Shown: positions 39,452 to 48,252, counted from the first letter of the stretch. The stretch is 49,924 nt of DNA from an uncultured Prevotellaceae bacterium (GCA_900317305.1 ONGG01000027.1:1-49924); one strand, 5' to 3'. Translations and numbers: made by a program. The notes: generated by a model from the letters alone, not told the origin.

Positions 39452-40345
39452 ATGAAGAAGATTCTGAAAGTTGACAACCCCAACGACTTCGCTCGGTTTG
39501 TGGAGGCTCCCGAACTGCACCCGCTGGTGAGTGTCATCCACTACGATGAGGTGTCGCCCTTCCGCCATAGCCTGAACAACTATGGTGTGTATGGGCTCTT
39601 CATCCAGCGGCAGTTTCCCAAGATCCTCTCCTACGGCATGAGGACCATGCAGGCGAGCGATGCCTCAATCATTGCCGTGGAGCCAGGACAGTTGGGGGGA
39701 TTGGAGGACAATGGCGAACGCATCTCGCTGAGCGGATGGGCGCTCTTGTGGTCGCCCGAGTTGCTGCATGGCTCAGAACTGGAACGCCAGATCGACCGCT
39801 ACCAGTTTTTTTCCTACTTCTTCTCCGACTCGCTGCGGATGGAGCCCGACGAATGGGTCTGCATCACCCAGCTGATCGCCCAGATGCGGCAGGAGATGGA
39901 GCGGAACGACGACTCGCCTTCGCTCAGGAGCATCCTGTTGGGATACTTGCGCCTGATACTCGAATACTGCAACCGCGTCTACCTGCGCCAGCTCTCTATG
40001 GAGGACAAGGGCAGCAACGACCTGCTGAAGCGTTTTCACAACCTGTTGCAACAGTATTTCCGCGAGAACCGGCAACTGGCTCATGGGCTGCCCACCGTGG
40101 CCTACTGCGCCTCAGAGTTGGCCTATTCGCCGCGCTACTTTGGCGATGTCATCCATAAAGCCACGGGCGGAACGGCCATCGGCTATATCCACAATTACGT
40201 CATCAACCAGGCCAAGAGCCTGCTGATGAATGGCAACAACATCAGCGAGACCTCGCGCCTGCTCGGCTTCGATTTCCCCCACCATTTCACCCGCTTGTTC
40301 AAGAAGGTGACGGGCATCACACCCAGTGAGTTCTTGGGGAAATGA
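39452..40345 (+). CDS. AraC-family transcriptional regulator
   Basis: 297 residues from the ATG at 39452 (MKKILKVDNPNDFARFVE); upstream codons lie before the promoter. The N-terminal part is a cupin-like sensor. The C-terminal HTH pair includes LAYSPRYFGDVIHKATGGTAIGYIHNYVINQAK and ISETSRLLGFDFPHHFTRLFKKVTGITPSEF, the classic AraC signature. It is divergent from the lipoprotein/hydrolase genes and overlaps (ATGA) the MATE remnant. Confidence 0.93.
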   Translation: MKKILKVDNPNDFARFVEAPELHPLVSVIHYDEVSPFRHSLNNYGVYGLFIQRQFPKILSYGMRTMQASDASIIAVEPGQLGGLEDNGERISLSGWALLWSPELLHGSELERQIDRYQFFSYFFSDSLRMEPDEWVCITQLIAQMRQEMERNDDSPSLRSILLGYLRLILEYCNRVYLRQLSMEDKGSNDLLKRFHNLLQQYFRENRQLAHGLPTVAYCASELAYSPRYFGDVIHKATGGTAIGYIHNYVINQAKSLLMNGNNISETSRLLGFDFPHHFTRLFKKVTGITPSEFLGK

Positions 40346-40536
40346 CATGCAGACGAGCGCCCCGTGTCATTGCCGTGGGACTGAGTTATGTCATTGGCAT
40401 TCCGCTCGGCTACGGCCTCGTGGGCATGTGGGTGGGGTTCGCCCTCGACGAGAATGTGCGTGGCGTCATCCTTCTGCGCCGCTGGAGATCAGGAAAGTGG
40501 CGTGACAAGGGATTCGTCAGTGAGCACGACATCTGA
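40342..40536 (+). pseudogene. C-terminal remnant of a MATE-family efflux transporter
   Basis: The 64-residue frame contains YVIGIPLGYGLVGMWVGFALDENVRGVILLRRWRSGKW, which matches the last helix and cytoplasmic tail of MATE (NorM/DinF-like) transporters; the rest of the protein is absent. The stretch between GIPLGY and GLVG seems shortened. It starts in an ATGA overlap with the AraC gene, so an AraC-MATE pair existed before the deletion. It may still be translated but cannot transport. Confidence 0.75.
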
Positions 40537-40584
40537 TGCGCCACTTCAATCATATAGAGTATCAACAGTAATCATCCAATAATC

Positions 40585-41271
40585 ATGACACTACAAGAAG
40601 CAATCAGGGCCCGTCACAGTGTGAGGGCATACAAGGACCAACCTCTGAGTGAGGATGTGGTCAAGGTGCTCGAAGAGCAGATAGCGGTTCTCAACCGTGA
40701 TGGCAAACTGCATATACAGCTCATCCGCAACGAGCCAAAGGCTTTTCTGGGCACGATGGCCAAATATGGGAAGTTCAGAAACGTAAGCAACTATCTGGTC
40801 ATGGCCGGGAAAAAAGCCGATGACCTTGACGAGCGCGTAGGCTACTATGGCGAACTGTTGGTGCTCTTGGCACAGACGCTTGGCTTGAACACCTGCTGGG
40901 TGGGGCTGAGCTATTCGAAAGTGCCGGGGACCTACGTGCTCGACGACGGCGAGAAGATAGCCTGCTACATTGCCATCGGCTATGGCGAGACGCAGGGCGC
41001 TGGCCATAAGATTAAATCCGTGGAGAAAGTGAGCAACGCCACCGACAGCACACCTTTGTGGTTCAGAAAAGGGGTGGAGGCAGCCCTGCTTGCCCCAACC
41101 GCCGTGAATCAGCAGAAATTCTCGTTTGAGTATGCCGGACTGAAAGATAATCGCCACAAAGTGCATGCCAAGAAAGGCTTCTCGCTCATCGGCTATACCC
41201 AGATAGACTTGGGAATCGCCAAGTATCATTTTGAGATTGGTGCCGGGAAGGAAAACTTCGATTGGATTTGA
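40585..41271 (+). CDS. Nitroreductase (TM1586-type)
   Basis: 228 residues. AIRARHSVRAYKDQPLSED is the FMN-binding N-terminal motif, and ELLVLLAQTLGLNTCWVGLSYSK and ALLAPTAVNQQKFSFE belong to the nitroreductase fold. The length and single-chain double-repeat form fit the TM1586 subgroup. It reduces nitro or quinone compounds with NAD(P)H; the physiological substrate is unknown. Confidence 0.88.
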   Translation: MTLQEAIRARHSVRAYKDQPLSEDVVKVLEEQIAVLNRDGKLHIQLIRNEPKAFLGTMAKYGKFRNVSNYLVMAGKKADDLDERVGYYGELLVLLAQTLGLNTCWVGLSYSKVPGTYVLDDGEKIACYIAIGYGETQGAGHKIKSVEKVSNATDSTPLWFRKGVEAALLAPTAVNQQKFSFEYAGLKDNRHKVHAKKGFSLIGYTQIDLGIAKYHFEIGAGKENFDWI

Positions 41272-41318
41272 AGAATATTGGGGATAGTCTTACATGTCTC
41301 AACTTCCACAAGTTGAGA

Positions 41319-41424
41319 GGAGTTCAGAAGTTCAGACATTACCATGGCAAACAGCCATTGAAACCGACGAGGAGGATTCGGACTATTGCCTGAACTCCTG
41401 AACTTCTGCAACTCCTGAACTCCT
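41319..41424. repeat. Composite repeat: inverted 9-bp arms around a 54-bp core (copy 4)
   Basis: The core 41335-41388 is in the opposite orientation to copies 2 and 3. On the minus strand it begins CAATAGTCCGAATCC and ends GGTAATGTC. A CAACTTCCACAAGTTG palindrome (41300-41315) lies to the left. The remaining gap (41425-41713) holds a TGCCACGACAAGTGGCG hairpin near 41505 and no gene. Confidence 0.7.
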
Positions 41425-41713
41425 AAATAACATTAATTCAAGTTTCGCAAGTTCAAACCTATCTGAAAAGAATAAGAGATCATTATCAAAACCGCTTCGC
41501 AAGTCTGCCACGACAAGTGGCGGGGTGTTAGCCGGGCGAACAATAGCGGGAGCCGTCGGTAACAAATGAGGCTTTTCGGTGTCGTCTCGGGCGAGGACTG
41601 TCTGAGCGGCGAAGCCGCGAGTTCCGCAGGAAAATGCCTGAATATCAATTAAATTTTCAACTTGAGAAAGTCGAATAACATCAACATCAATAACACAAAG
41701 AAAGGATAATAGA

Positions 41714-42151
41714 ATGAATTACGATGAATTGTTCGACCGTGCGATGCAGATAGCCATCCGGGCACATATGGGGCAAAAGGATAAGGCCGGCCGTGATTAT
41801 GTGATGCATCCTATACGGGTGGCAGAGCGGTGCAAAGACCCACGGGCCAAAATCGTGGCCTTGTTGCACGACACCATTGAGGATACTCCGGTTACCGCAG
41901 AATATCTACGCGGTGAGGGATTCCCTGAGGAGATTATCCTTGGTGTGCTGTCGGTGACCAAGCGCGACGACGAGGAAGAGTATGACGACTTCGTGGCCAG
42001 GGCCGCGGAGAATGCCATCGGCAGGGAGGTGAAGATTGCCGACTTGGAAGACAATATGGATATCCGGCGATTGAAAGAAATAAACGATAAGGATGTGGAA
42101 CGGCTACGCAAATACCTACGCGCCTGGCAATTCCTCACCAAACTCGGATGA
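41714..42151 (+). CDS. Small HD-domain hydrolase of the (p)ppGpp hydrolase/MESH1 type
   Basis: 145 residues. HPIRVAERC, VALLHDTIEDT and KIADLEDNMD are the HD motifs of RelA/SpoT hydrolase domains, in the short single-domain form seen in MESH1-like small alarmone hydrolases. It probably removes pyrophosphate from (p)ppGpp or a related nucleotide. No synthetase lies nearby. It stands alone on the plus strand, convergent with the LytTR unit. Confidence 0.85.
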   Translation: MNYDELFDRAMQIAIRAHMGQKDKAGRDYVMHPIRVAERCKDPRAKIVALLHDTIEDTPVTAEYLRGEGFPEEIILGVLSVTKRDDEEEYDDFVARAAENAIGREVKIADLEDNMDIRRLKEINDKDVERLRKYLRAWQFLTKLG

Positions 42152-42168
42152 GTGGATGGCACCCTTTG

Positions 42169-43086
42169 CTAAGGGAGTTTGGAGCTTCTGAATACCAGCC
42201 AAGGGATAATTCCTTTCCATTTCGTATGGGGATAGTCGGCAGGATCGCCGATGTCGTGCCTCACGCCTCCCTTGTCGCGGTAGAACCCATAGTCTGCGCC
42301 CCCCGTGATGTAGATGGCGTCGATGAAACCATATTCGCGTAGGGCATCGGCAAAGTCCCAAAGCGTTTCCTTGTTTCGGGTGGCGATATAATAGAGTTGG
42401 TCGTTGATACGGCCGATGGCACGGCGCTCCACCTTGCCATGCAGGAAGAAATGACTCGGGATGGTGCCATCGCTGACGAGGATGAACTGGCGGAAGAAAC
42501 TGCCGCCTTGGTCCTGAACGAAATCCTTCACCTTCTCGCTCCTCGAAATGCCAATGACGGTGTTGTCGCCGAGCATGGCCATATAGCCCAGGCGATGGGT
42601 GTCGCTTTGCCGCTCCTCGCCATTGACGACAAGCGAGCCGATGTACGTGCTGTCGACTTTGTGGTCAACCGAACGGCAATAGAGATAGACAGAGGTGTCG
42701 GCCGTGTCGGGTTCCTCGAACTCGATAGAGGCTTTCAGTCCATGGATGGCATAGAAGTCCATCGCCACACCAAGGATGCTGTCGCTGGTCATCACCACCT
42801 TGGGGGCCACCTTTTTCACGAGAAACTGCTGCAGTTTCTCTATGTTCTGCTTTGGAGTGACAGAGACAGGCACACCTATGTTACAATAATAGTTCCATAG
42901 GTAATAGCCTGCAAGAACAGCCACCATCAGGCAACCGATGGCTGCGAGGGCAAGGATTCGTTTCAGCCACTTCCGTTTCCTTGAAGGGGCAACGACATTC
43001 GTCACAATCTCCTGCGACTGTGGCTGCTCATCACGCTCGATGATGATGATGGGCACTTCCGGTTTCTGCATGTTGATATCACCCAT
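42169..43086 (-). CDS. Membrane-anchored phosphodiester glycosidase-like protein (tentative)
   Basis: 305 residues. A cytoplasmic N-terminus is followed by one transmembrane helix (ILALAAIGCLMVAVLAGYYLW, about 44-64) and an extracytoplasmic domain. RAIGRINDQLYYIATRNKETLWDFADALREYGF followed by DAIYITGGADYGFY resembles the core of NAGPA/phosphodiester-glycosidase folds, where a similar strand-helix-strand ends in DGGGS; here it reads TGGAD. Catalysis is therefore uncertain. The start overlaps the LytTR gene by 8 bases, so the two act together. Confidence 0.5.
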   Translation of the reverse strand: MGDINMQKPEVPIIIIERDEQPQSQEIVTNVVAPSRKRKWLKRILALAAIGCLMVAVLAGYYLWNYYCNIGVPVSVTPKQNIEKLQQFLVKKVAPKVVMTSDSILGVAMDFYAIHGLKASIEFEEPDTADTSVYLYCRSVDHKVDSTYIGSLVVNGEERQSDTHRLGYMAMLGDNTVIGISRSEKVKDFVQDQGGSFFRQFILVSDGTIPSHFFLHGKVERRAIGRINDQLYYIATRNKETLWDFADALREYGFIDAIYITGGADYGFYRDKGGVRHDIGDPADYPHTKWKGIIPWLVFRSSKLP

Positions 43087-43447
43087 TGTCTACCCCTTTC
43101 TCGTTTTCAAGTAATTCCTTCAACTGCTTCAGTGCTTCGCGAGACACACTTACGGGCCTGATGTCGCCCATAATCTGCTGGCCTGAGAATGCCAGTGTCT
43201 GCTCGGTGAGATTGATGACATAAATATAGCGCTTGTTGACGATGAGGCTTCTTCCAACTCTGACGAACAGGTTGTCATGAAGTCGTTGGAACACCTCGTC
43301 GAAAAAATGAAGTTGGAATGTCATCTTGCGGCTCTTGCCATTGGTCAGAACAAGGTCAGAATAGTTGCCGTCGGCACGGACGTAGACAATCTCGTCCGTG
43401 GCGACCCGCACCAATTCGGTGCTTGTAGATATTCTGAGCCATTCCAT
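43079..43447 (-). CDS. Stand-alone LytTR DNA-binding regulator
   Basis: 122 residues from the ATG at 43447 (MEWLRISTSTELVRV). The whole protein is one LytTR domain: IVYVRADGNYSDLVLTNGKS, LHFFDEVFQRL and FVRVGRSLIVNKRYI are the standard segments. There is no receiver domain, so it is not a classic response regulator. A TAAATTTG box lies 20 bases upstream. It may repress or activate its own operon with the membrane partner. Confidence 0.85.
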   Translation of the reverse strand: MEWLRISTSTELVRVATDEIVYVRADGNYSDLVLTNGKSRKMTFQLHFFDEVFQRLHDNLFVRVGRSLIVNKRYIYVINLTEQTLAFSGQQIMGDIRPVSVSREALKQLKELLENEKGVDNG

Positions 43448-43466
43448 GCGCAAACTGTTAATATCG

Positions 43467-43474
43467 CAAATTTA
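43467..43474 (-). promoter_or_regulatory. -7 box (TAAATTTG) of the LytTR gene
   Basis: On the minus strand, 20 bases before the ATG at 43447. Confidence 0.6.
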
Positions 43475-43507
43475 CACATTTTTGTTGAAAGAAGCGCAGT
43501 TTACACT

Positions 43508-44161
43508 TTATTTTTTATTTTGTTCGCTGACAAATGACCAAAGCAGCATGGGTTTCTTCTCGTTGTTGATAAGCGTGTAGAGATAGTTCATGCCTCTGGA
43601 CGAAACCGTGACGCAGCCACTGCAGCTCTGGGCTCTCAAGGGAATGTAACGTTTCCAGCAATGTGTGTCCACCCATCTCGACCCATGAATCATCAGTCCC
43701 CTCCCATAAGCGGTCTTGTTGTCAATATCCAGGCCTTTTATGCGAAATCCTCTCTTGTTCTGGATGCCATGCCTTTTGGTCACAAGGAACCTGCCCAAGG
43801 TGGAACACTCACTCCCAGGCCGGTTGCTGAACTTGGGACACTCATCGGTACTTCCACCCCCAGGCCCGTGCATGACATAGGTACTTGATATGATCTTCTT
43901 CTGATGGTGGTCCCAGACAAAGAGCCTTGGCGTTCCCGATGGGATGCCATAGTCCACAAACAATGTATAGTGATCATTGATGTTATGGTCACGGGCAAAG
44001 GCCAACGCCTTCTCGGCCCTTTCCTCAATGGTTTTATACTCCCTGTGGTCGGGCCATAACGGCAGGGCATAGTAATTCCAAGCCCATGTTAGACCGCAAG
44101 CCGCCAAGACTAGGATCACTGCTATAATCAGCCATTTACAAATCTTACGTAGTCTCATCAT
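43508..44161 (-). CDS. YkuD_2-type L,D-transpeptidase family protein
   Basis: 217 residues. An N-terminal membrane helix (about 9-29) anchors a catalytic domain with MIHGSRWVD and the nucleophile motif SCSGCVTVSSRG (Cys in S-x-G-C). The GPGGGSTDECPKFSNRPGSECSTLGRF segment is typical of the murein L,D-transpeptidase catalytic family. It likely cross-links or edits peptidoglycan in the periplasm. Confidence 0.85.
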   Translation of the reverse strand: MMRLRKICKWLIIAVILVLAACGLTWAWNYYALPLWPDHREYKTIEERAEKALAFARDHNINDHYTLFVDYGIPSGTPRLFVWDHHQKKIISSTYVMHGPGGGSTDECPKFSNRPGSECSTLGRFLVTKRHGIQNKRGFRIKGLDIDNKTAYGRGLMIHGSRWVDTHCWKRYIPLRAQSCSGCVTVSSRGMNYLYTLINNEKKPMLLWSFVSEQNKK

Positions 44162-44232
44162 TCTTTATCTTTTGATACCGCTGCGAAAAACAAAATCGAA
44201 ACACACAACAGTATGATTTCTGCATAGACCAT
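44158..44232 (-). CDS. Possible 24-residue membrane peptide
   Basis: MVYAEIILLCVSILFFAAVSKD forms a single hydrophobic helix ending SKDKE, with an ATGA overlap into the L,D-transpeptidase gene. Size and overlap make it plausible, but it may be chance. Confidence 0.25.
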   Translation of the reverse strand: MVYAEIILLCVSILFFAAVSKDKE

Positions 44233-44266
44233 ATTCTTAAAATACAATTGAAGTTTCACATTCGCT

Positions 44267-44461
44267 CTAATTTTTGAAGTGTAGGAGTAGGACCTGGTTG
44301 CCACCGATGCTTTCATATTCCCAAGGCGTGCAAGTGTCACCTGTTATTCTGTCTTTGTAGTACATGTTGGTCTTGTCTCCAAACAATACCCATACTCCAA
44401 TAGCCACCACCCAAAAGACGATCAGCAACAACGCCCATAAAATCATTTTACCCTTTTTCAT
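44267..44461 (-). CDS. Small membrane protein
   Basis: 64 residues. One transmembrane helix (ILWALLLIVFWVVAIGVWVLF, about 7-27) is followed by a soluble tail (DTCTPWEYESIGGNQVLLLHF). It is encoded upstream of the L,D-transpeptidase on the same strand. Family unknown. Confidence 0.5.
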   Translation of the reverse strand: MKKGKMILWALLLIVFWVVAIGVWVLFGDKTNMYYKDRITGDTCTPWEYESIGGNQVLLLHFKN

Positions 44462-44634
44462 ATTTGCTCCGCTTATTGTTTACATGGTAAAAGTACGGCG
44501 ATTTTCCCCATATACATAATAAAATGGAGCCCGTTGTACGAACTCCCCTGATTATTGTATCAAATTCATTGAAATTATTTCCTTCGTTTTCGATGTATTC
44601 TACTACAGAGTCAAAATGTTTTGCTATATTTGCA

Positions 44635-44642
44635 TTCGAAAG
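44635..44642 (+). promoter_or_regulatory. -7 box (TATATTTG) of the deaminase gene
   Basis: Perfect consensus 86 bases before the ATG at 44728. It lies inside the upstream extension of the frame, which supports the shorter start. Confidence 0.6.
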
Positions 44643-44727
44643 GGATGCACCAGCGCACAATACAGTAGTCGCAGGCGGGCAGACAACTCCTTTCCATTTG
44701 CTAAACTTCAATAATAATTTTAATATC

Positions 44728-46005
44728 ATGAAGAAAATCTATAAAGCTCACATCCTCTTTACGAAGGAGCGTAGTCATTTCGAAGTATTTGAGAACGGAT
44801 ACGTAGCCGTGGGTGCCGATGGACGGGTGATAGGAGTGGCGGCCGACTTGGCGTCGTTGGACAGTGAGGACGCCGAGGTCGTGGATTTTGGCGACCGTTT
44901 GCTGATACCGGCTATGAACGATATGCACGTGCATGCCCCACAGGTGCGCAACCAGGGCGTGGCAATGGATCTGGAGTTGCTGCCGTGGCTGCAGAACTAC
45001 ACTTTCCCGGAGGAATCGAAGTATGCCGACATTCATTACGCCGAGAGCATGTATCGCCGCTTCCTGCATACGCAGTGGCTTTTTGGCACGATGCGCAGTT
45101 GCGTTTTCGGCACCGTCCATACCGAAAGTACCCGCCTGCTGATGAAACTCTATCAGGAAGCCGGCATGGGTGCCTTGGTAGGCAAGGTGGCCATGAACCG
45201 CCACTGTCCTGAGGCGCTCAGCGAAGACGTGGAGGCTGCCGTCGAGGGAAATGAGCGGCTGATTGCGGAATTCAACCACCCCGATGCGCTGGTTCGCCCC
45301 ATCATCACGCCGCGTTTCGTGCCGTCGTGCTCGCCAGAGTTGCTGAGCGCCTGTGGCGAACTGGCCAACAAGTACAACCTGCCCGTGCAGTCGCACCTTT
45401 CGGAGAACACGTCGGAGATTGCCTGGGTGGCAGAACTGGAGCCTGAAAGCAAGAGTTATGGCGATGCCTACAACCGCTATGGACTCTTCGGACAGACGCC
45501 CACCATCATGGCTCACTGTGTGTGGACCGAAGGCGTGGAACTGGAACTGATGAAGCACAACAATGTGATGGTGGCCCACTGCCCCACGTCGAACTATAAC
45601 TTGGCGTCGGGCATGGCGCCCGTCCGCACCTTCCTTGACGAGGGGTTGCGTGTAGGCTTGGGCAGCGACATCAGTGGCGGCCACGACCTGAACATGTTCC
45701 GCATGTTGGTTTATGCCATCCAGGTCAGCAAGATGCACTACCAAAGCAATCACGAAAAGCATTTCCTTACCTTGCCCGAGGTGTTCTGGATAGCCACCAA
45801 GTCGGCAGGCAGCTTCTTTGGCAAGGTGGGCAGCTTCGAACCAGGCTATGAGTTCGACGCACTGGTCATCGACGACGCTGTGCTCAACTTCGACAACTAC
45901 ACCCTGCTGGAACGTCTGGAGCGATACATCTACCTCGGCGACGACCGCCAGATAGAGCACCGCTTCTGCCGTGGAAAATTGATAGAGGAGCCGAAGGTGG
46001 TTTGA
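44728..46005 (+). CDS. guaD: Guanine deaminase (amidohydrolase)
   Basis: 425 residues from the ATG at 44728 (MKKIYKAHILFTKERSHF), fitting the family length. NDMHVHAPQVRNQG holds the HxH metal ligands, PWLQNYTFPEESKYAD is the guanine deaminase substrate-binding segment, and VQSHLSEN, AHCVWTE and VGLGSDISGG provide the later His/Glu/Asp ligands. It converts guanine to xanthine in purine salvage. The stop codon is followed at once by a GTTTGAG repeat array. Confidence 0.85.
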   Translation: MKKIYKAHILFTKERSHFEVFENGYVAVGADGRVIGVAADLASLDSEDAEVVDFGDRLLIPAMNDMHVHAPQVRNQGVAMDLELLPWLQNYTFPEESKYADIHYAESMYRRFLHTQWLFGTMRSCVFGTVHTESTRLLMKLYQEAGMGALVGKVAMNRHCPEALSEDVEAAVEGNERLIAEFNHPDALVRPIITPRFVPSCSPELLSACGELANKYNLPVQSHLSENTSEIAWVAELEPESKSYGDAYNRYGLFGQTPTIMAHCVWTEGVELELMKHNNVMVAHCPTSNYNLASGMAPVRTFLDEGLRVGLGSDISGGHDLNMFRMLVYAIQVSKMHYQSNHEKHFLTLPEVFWIATKSAGSFFGKVGSFEPGYEFDALVIDDAVLNFDNYTLLERLERYIYLGDDRQIEHRFCRGKLIEEPKVV

Positions 46006-46300
46006 GGTTGGAGGTTTGAGATTTAAGCTTCGCTTGATTGTCGGCGGTGCCTCGGCAATTAGAATTGAGATTTGAGATTTGAGGTTTGAGGTTTAAGGTT
46101 TAAGTTCGTTTGATTGTCGGCGGTGCCTCGGCAATTAGAATTGAGATTTGAGATTTGAGGATTGAGGTTGGAGGACTATTGTCTGAACTCCTGAACTCCT
46201 GAACTTCTGAACTCCTGAAAAAGACTATTGTCTGAACTCCTGAACTTCTGAACTCCTGAACTCCTGCTCTCTTTGAACTCCTTCGCTCTTTGACCTCCTG
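46006..46300. repeat. Repeat block after the deaminase gene
   Basis: 7-bp units (GTTTGAG/ATTTGAG) start at the stop codon (46003-46005). Two nearly identical copies of a 76-bp unit (46031 and 46107) contain TTGATTGTCGGCGGTGCC and TCGGCAATTAGAATTGAG. A 9-bp CTGAACTCC array runs from 46176 to 46300. No gene is present. Confidence 0.75.
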
Positions 46301-46305
46301 AAAAA

Positions 46306-47892
46306 TCAAGATACCATCCATAGCGGGTCGTCCTGGAACTTGGCCCACATTTCTTGTAACTGTTGTTTACAGTCCATGATCAGTTGGTGGCTTTCATTGA
46401 GGTTGCCCGGCTCCAGCTGCGCCTTCTCGATGTAGTCAAGCAGATTGTAGCAAATGGTGTACTGGCCAGCAGCCAGGATGGCCTCGGGCACACCCTGCTC
46501 CTTGTCGCTCTCTGTGAACCAAAGCGTCGTGGCCATATTGGCTGCTTTGGTGCTGTTCGCTTGTATGGCCTCCGACGGCCTGAGGTAATCGGGCAGTGTG
46601 CCATTCTTTGACCTTAACGACCATTTCTCGCCGTCTCTCAATTCATAAATGGTATTGGTAATCTTCCGGTTCAGCCATTCGTCATCATCATACAGGGTGG
46701 CATAGTTCATCTTGCGAATGGTTTTCAAAAACACCGACGAACTCATCTGTATGATGGAGTTGGCACGATTCATCAGCATCGACTCAATGTCGGCAAAAGA
46801 AAAGTGGTTGAGATACGATGCGTTCTTCCCGATGATTGTCTTCGAGATCAGTTTCAATATCTTGTTGTTCGCCAAATGAAAACCAATGAGGCCCAACGCT
46901 CCCAATGCCCATACTATGGCCATGGCACCTATAAAATACTGATTGTGGGTGAGGAAAGCGATAACCAGCAGTAGCGAGATGACCAATTCTGCATACAGGG
47001 TGTATCGCTTCAGTTTGGCAATGGTCAGTCGGCCTATGCCTTCGGGCAACTTTTGCTTATTGGGAGAATAACCCTTCAGGTATGGACTGGCCACATCCGA
47101 TACAATCACCAGTTCCAATGCCTTGTCGGTCCTGTCTTTCTCACTCTTGCGTATGCGTTCTTCTGCCAAGAGTATGGGTTCTATTCCCTGATTGTCGACA
47201 ATCCCTCCGTCCATAATACCAAAACTGTCGATCTTGGTAGCATTGTCTTTTTGGGATACCTTGAAATCGTCGGGAAACACCATCGGCTCAAATCCACTCG
47301 GGAAGCACGATGAGCATGCAAGAGCTTCTCCCAATGTGATTTGCCTTGCGATGTCTTGCCCCAATCGATGCTCATTGTTCCCGAATATTCCGAATGCCGA
47401 CCTGGTTTTTTCGGTCATGCGTGTCTCGGTAACCTGAAACCTGAATGGCAGTCCGTTGCTGAAGTCTGTCGCATTAGCCGAGAAATGCTTCACCGGAATG
47501 TCGTCGACACGGTCCATGAGGTCGCCCATCACGGCTCCGTTAAACAATTTCTCATCATAGATGCTTGCCATCAGCTTGATCAATGACGTTCCATTGTCGG
47601 TCCGTCCCTTCTCTATGTTGGCAAAGGCATCCTCAACCAGGTCCTCATGATAGAGAAAGTCGTACAGATTCTTTATCATGCCGTCTACCTCTTCTTTCTT
47701 GGCCAAGGCAAGCATGTATCTGAGTCCGGTGATTGTGCCTCCTGAGACAGTCGACATGACCGACACACAATCCAGCAATGTCTTTTCCTTGCCGACATGA
47801 ATGCTGTTCAGAAACGAGAGCGTGCCCAAATGAAATGTTGCCGCTCTGTATCCACCTCCCGACAAAGAGAGTCCAAGATTTAAATTTGCCAT
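46306..47892 (-). CDS. Patatin-like phospholipase with membrane segment
   Basis: 528 residues from the ATG at 47892 (MANLNLGLSLSGGGYRAATF); the longer frame runs into the repeat promoters. The oxyanion-type SGGGYRA, the nucleophile serine in STVSGGT, and the catalytic Asp in DGGIVDNQGIEP form the patatin dyad. Two hydrophobic helices (about 310-350, LYAELVISLLLVIAF and GAMAIVWALGALGLIGF) are unusual. It may release fatty acids from phospholipids. No CD-NTase, caspase or other effector gene lies next to it. Confidence 0.85.
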   Translation of the reverse strand: MANLNLGLSLSGGGYRAATFHLGTLSFLNSIHVGKEKTLLDCVSVMSTVSGGTITGLRYMLALAKKEEVDGMIKNLYDFLYHEDLVEDAFANIEKGRTDNGTSLIKLMASIYDEKLFNGAVMGDLMDRVDDIPVKHFSANATDFSNGLPFRFQVTETRMTEKTRSAFGIFGNNEHRLGQDIARQITLGEALACSSCFPSGFEPMVFPDDFKVSQKDNATKIDSFGIMDGGIVDNQGIEPILLAEERIRKSEKDRTDKALELVIVSDVASPYLKGYSPNKQKLPEGIGRLTIAKLKRYTLYAELVISLLLVIAFLTHNQYFIGAMAIVWALGALGLIGFHLANNKILKLISKTIIGKNASYLNHFSFADIESMLMNRANSIIQMSSSVFLKTIRKMNYATLYDDDEWLNRKITNTIYELRDGEKWSLRSKNGTLPDYLRPSEAIQANSTKAANMATTLWFTESDKEQGVPEAILAAGQYTICYNLLDYIEKAQLEPGNLNESHQLIMDCKQQLQEMWAKFQDDPLWMVS

Positions 47893-47916
47893 ACGAAAAC
47901 CATTATTAATGATTGC

Positions 47917-48072
47917 CAAAGATACGATTAAGTGAGCGAAATGCCAAATAAATTTGAGCATATCCGAGCGTGAGTATCTTCGACGAATGTCAAAGATACG
48001 ATTAAGTGAGCGAAATGCCAAATAAATTTGAGCATATCCGAGCGTGAGTATCTTCGACGTATGTCAAAGATA
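47917..48072 (-). promoter_or_regulatory. Three tandem copies of a 74-bp promoter-bearing unit
   Basis: -7 boxes TATCTTTG lie at 47917-47924, 47991-47998 and 48065-48072 on the minus strand, each 74 bases apart. The first two units are almost identical (CAAAGATACGATTAAGTGAG onward); the third is diverged after the box. All point towards the patatin gene. Confidence 0.75.
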
Positions 48073-48252
48073 GTGCAAGGTGGGCGAAATACAAAATAAA
48101 TCGAATCTTTTTTATTCGAACTTTCTCACAAGAATGCCACAAAGAGGTCGCTCCGCTCAAAATCGAAGAAAAATCTTCTTCAAAATTTGGAAAAATCCGA
48201 ATAGAATCTCACAGGGTTATAATCTTGAATGATTTTTCCAAAGTTCTTTTCA

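Noticed and set aside
46306-47892. CBASS patatin effector
   Set aside because: There is no CD-NTase or associated Cap gene beside the patatin gene; the AbiEii protein is 42 kb away and belongs to another family.
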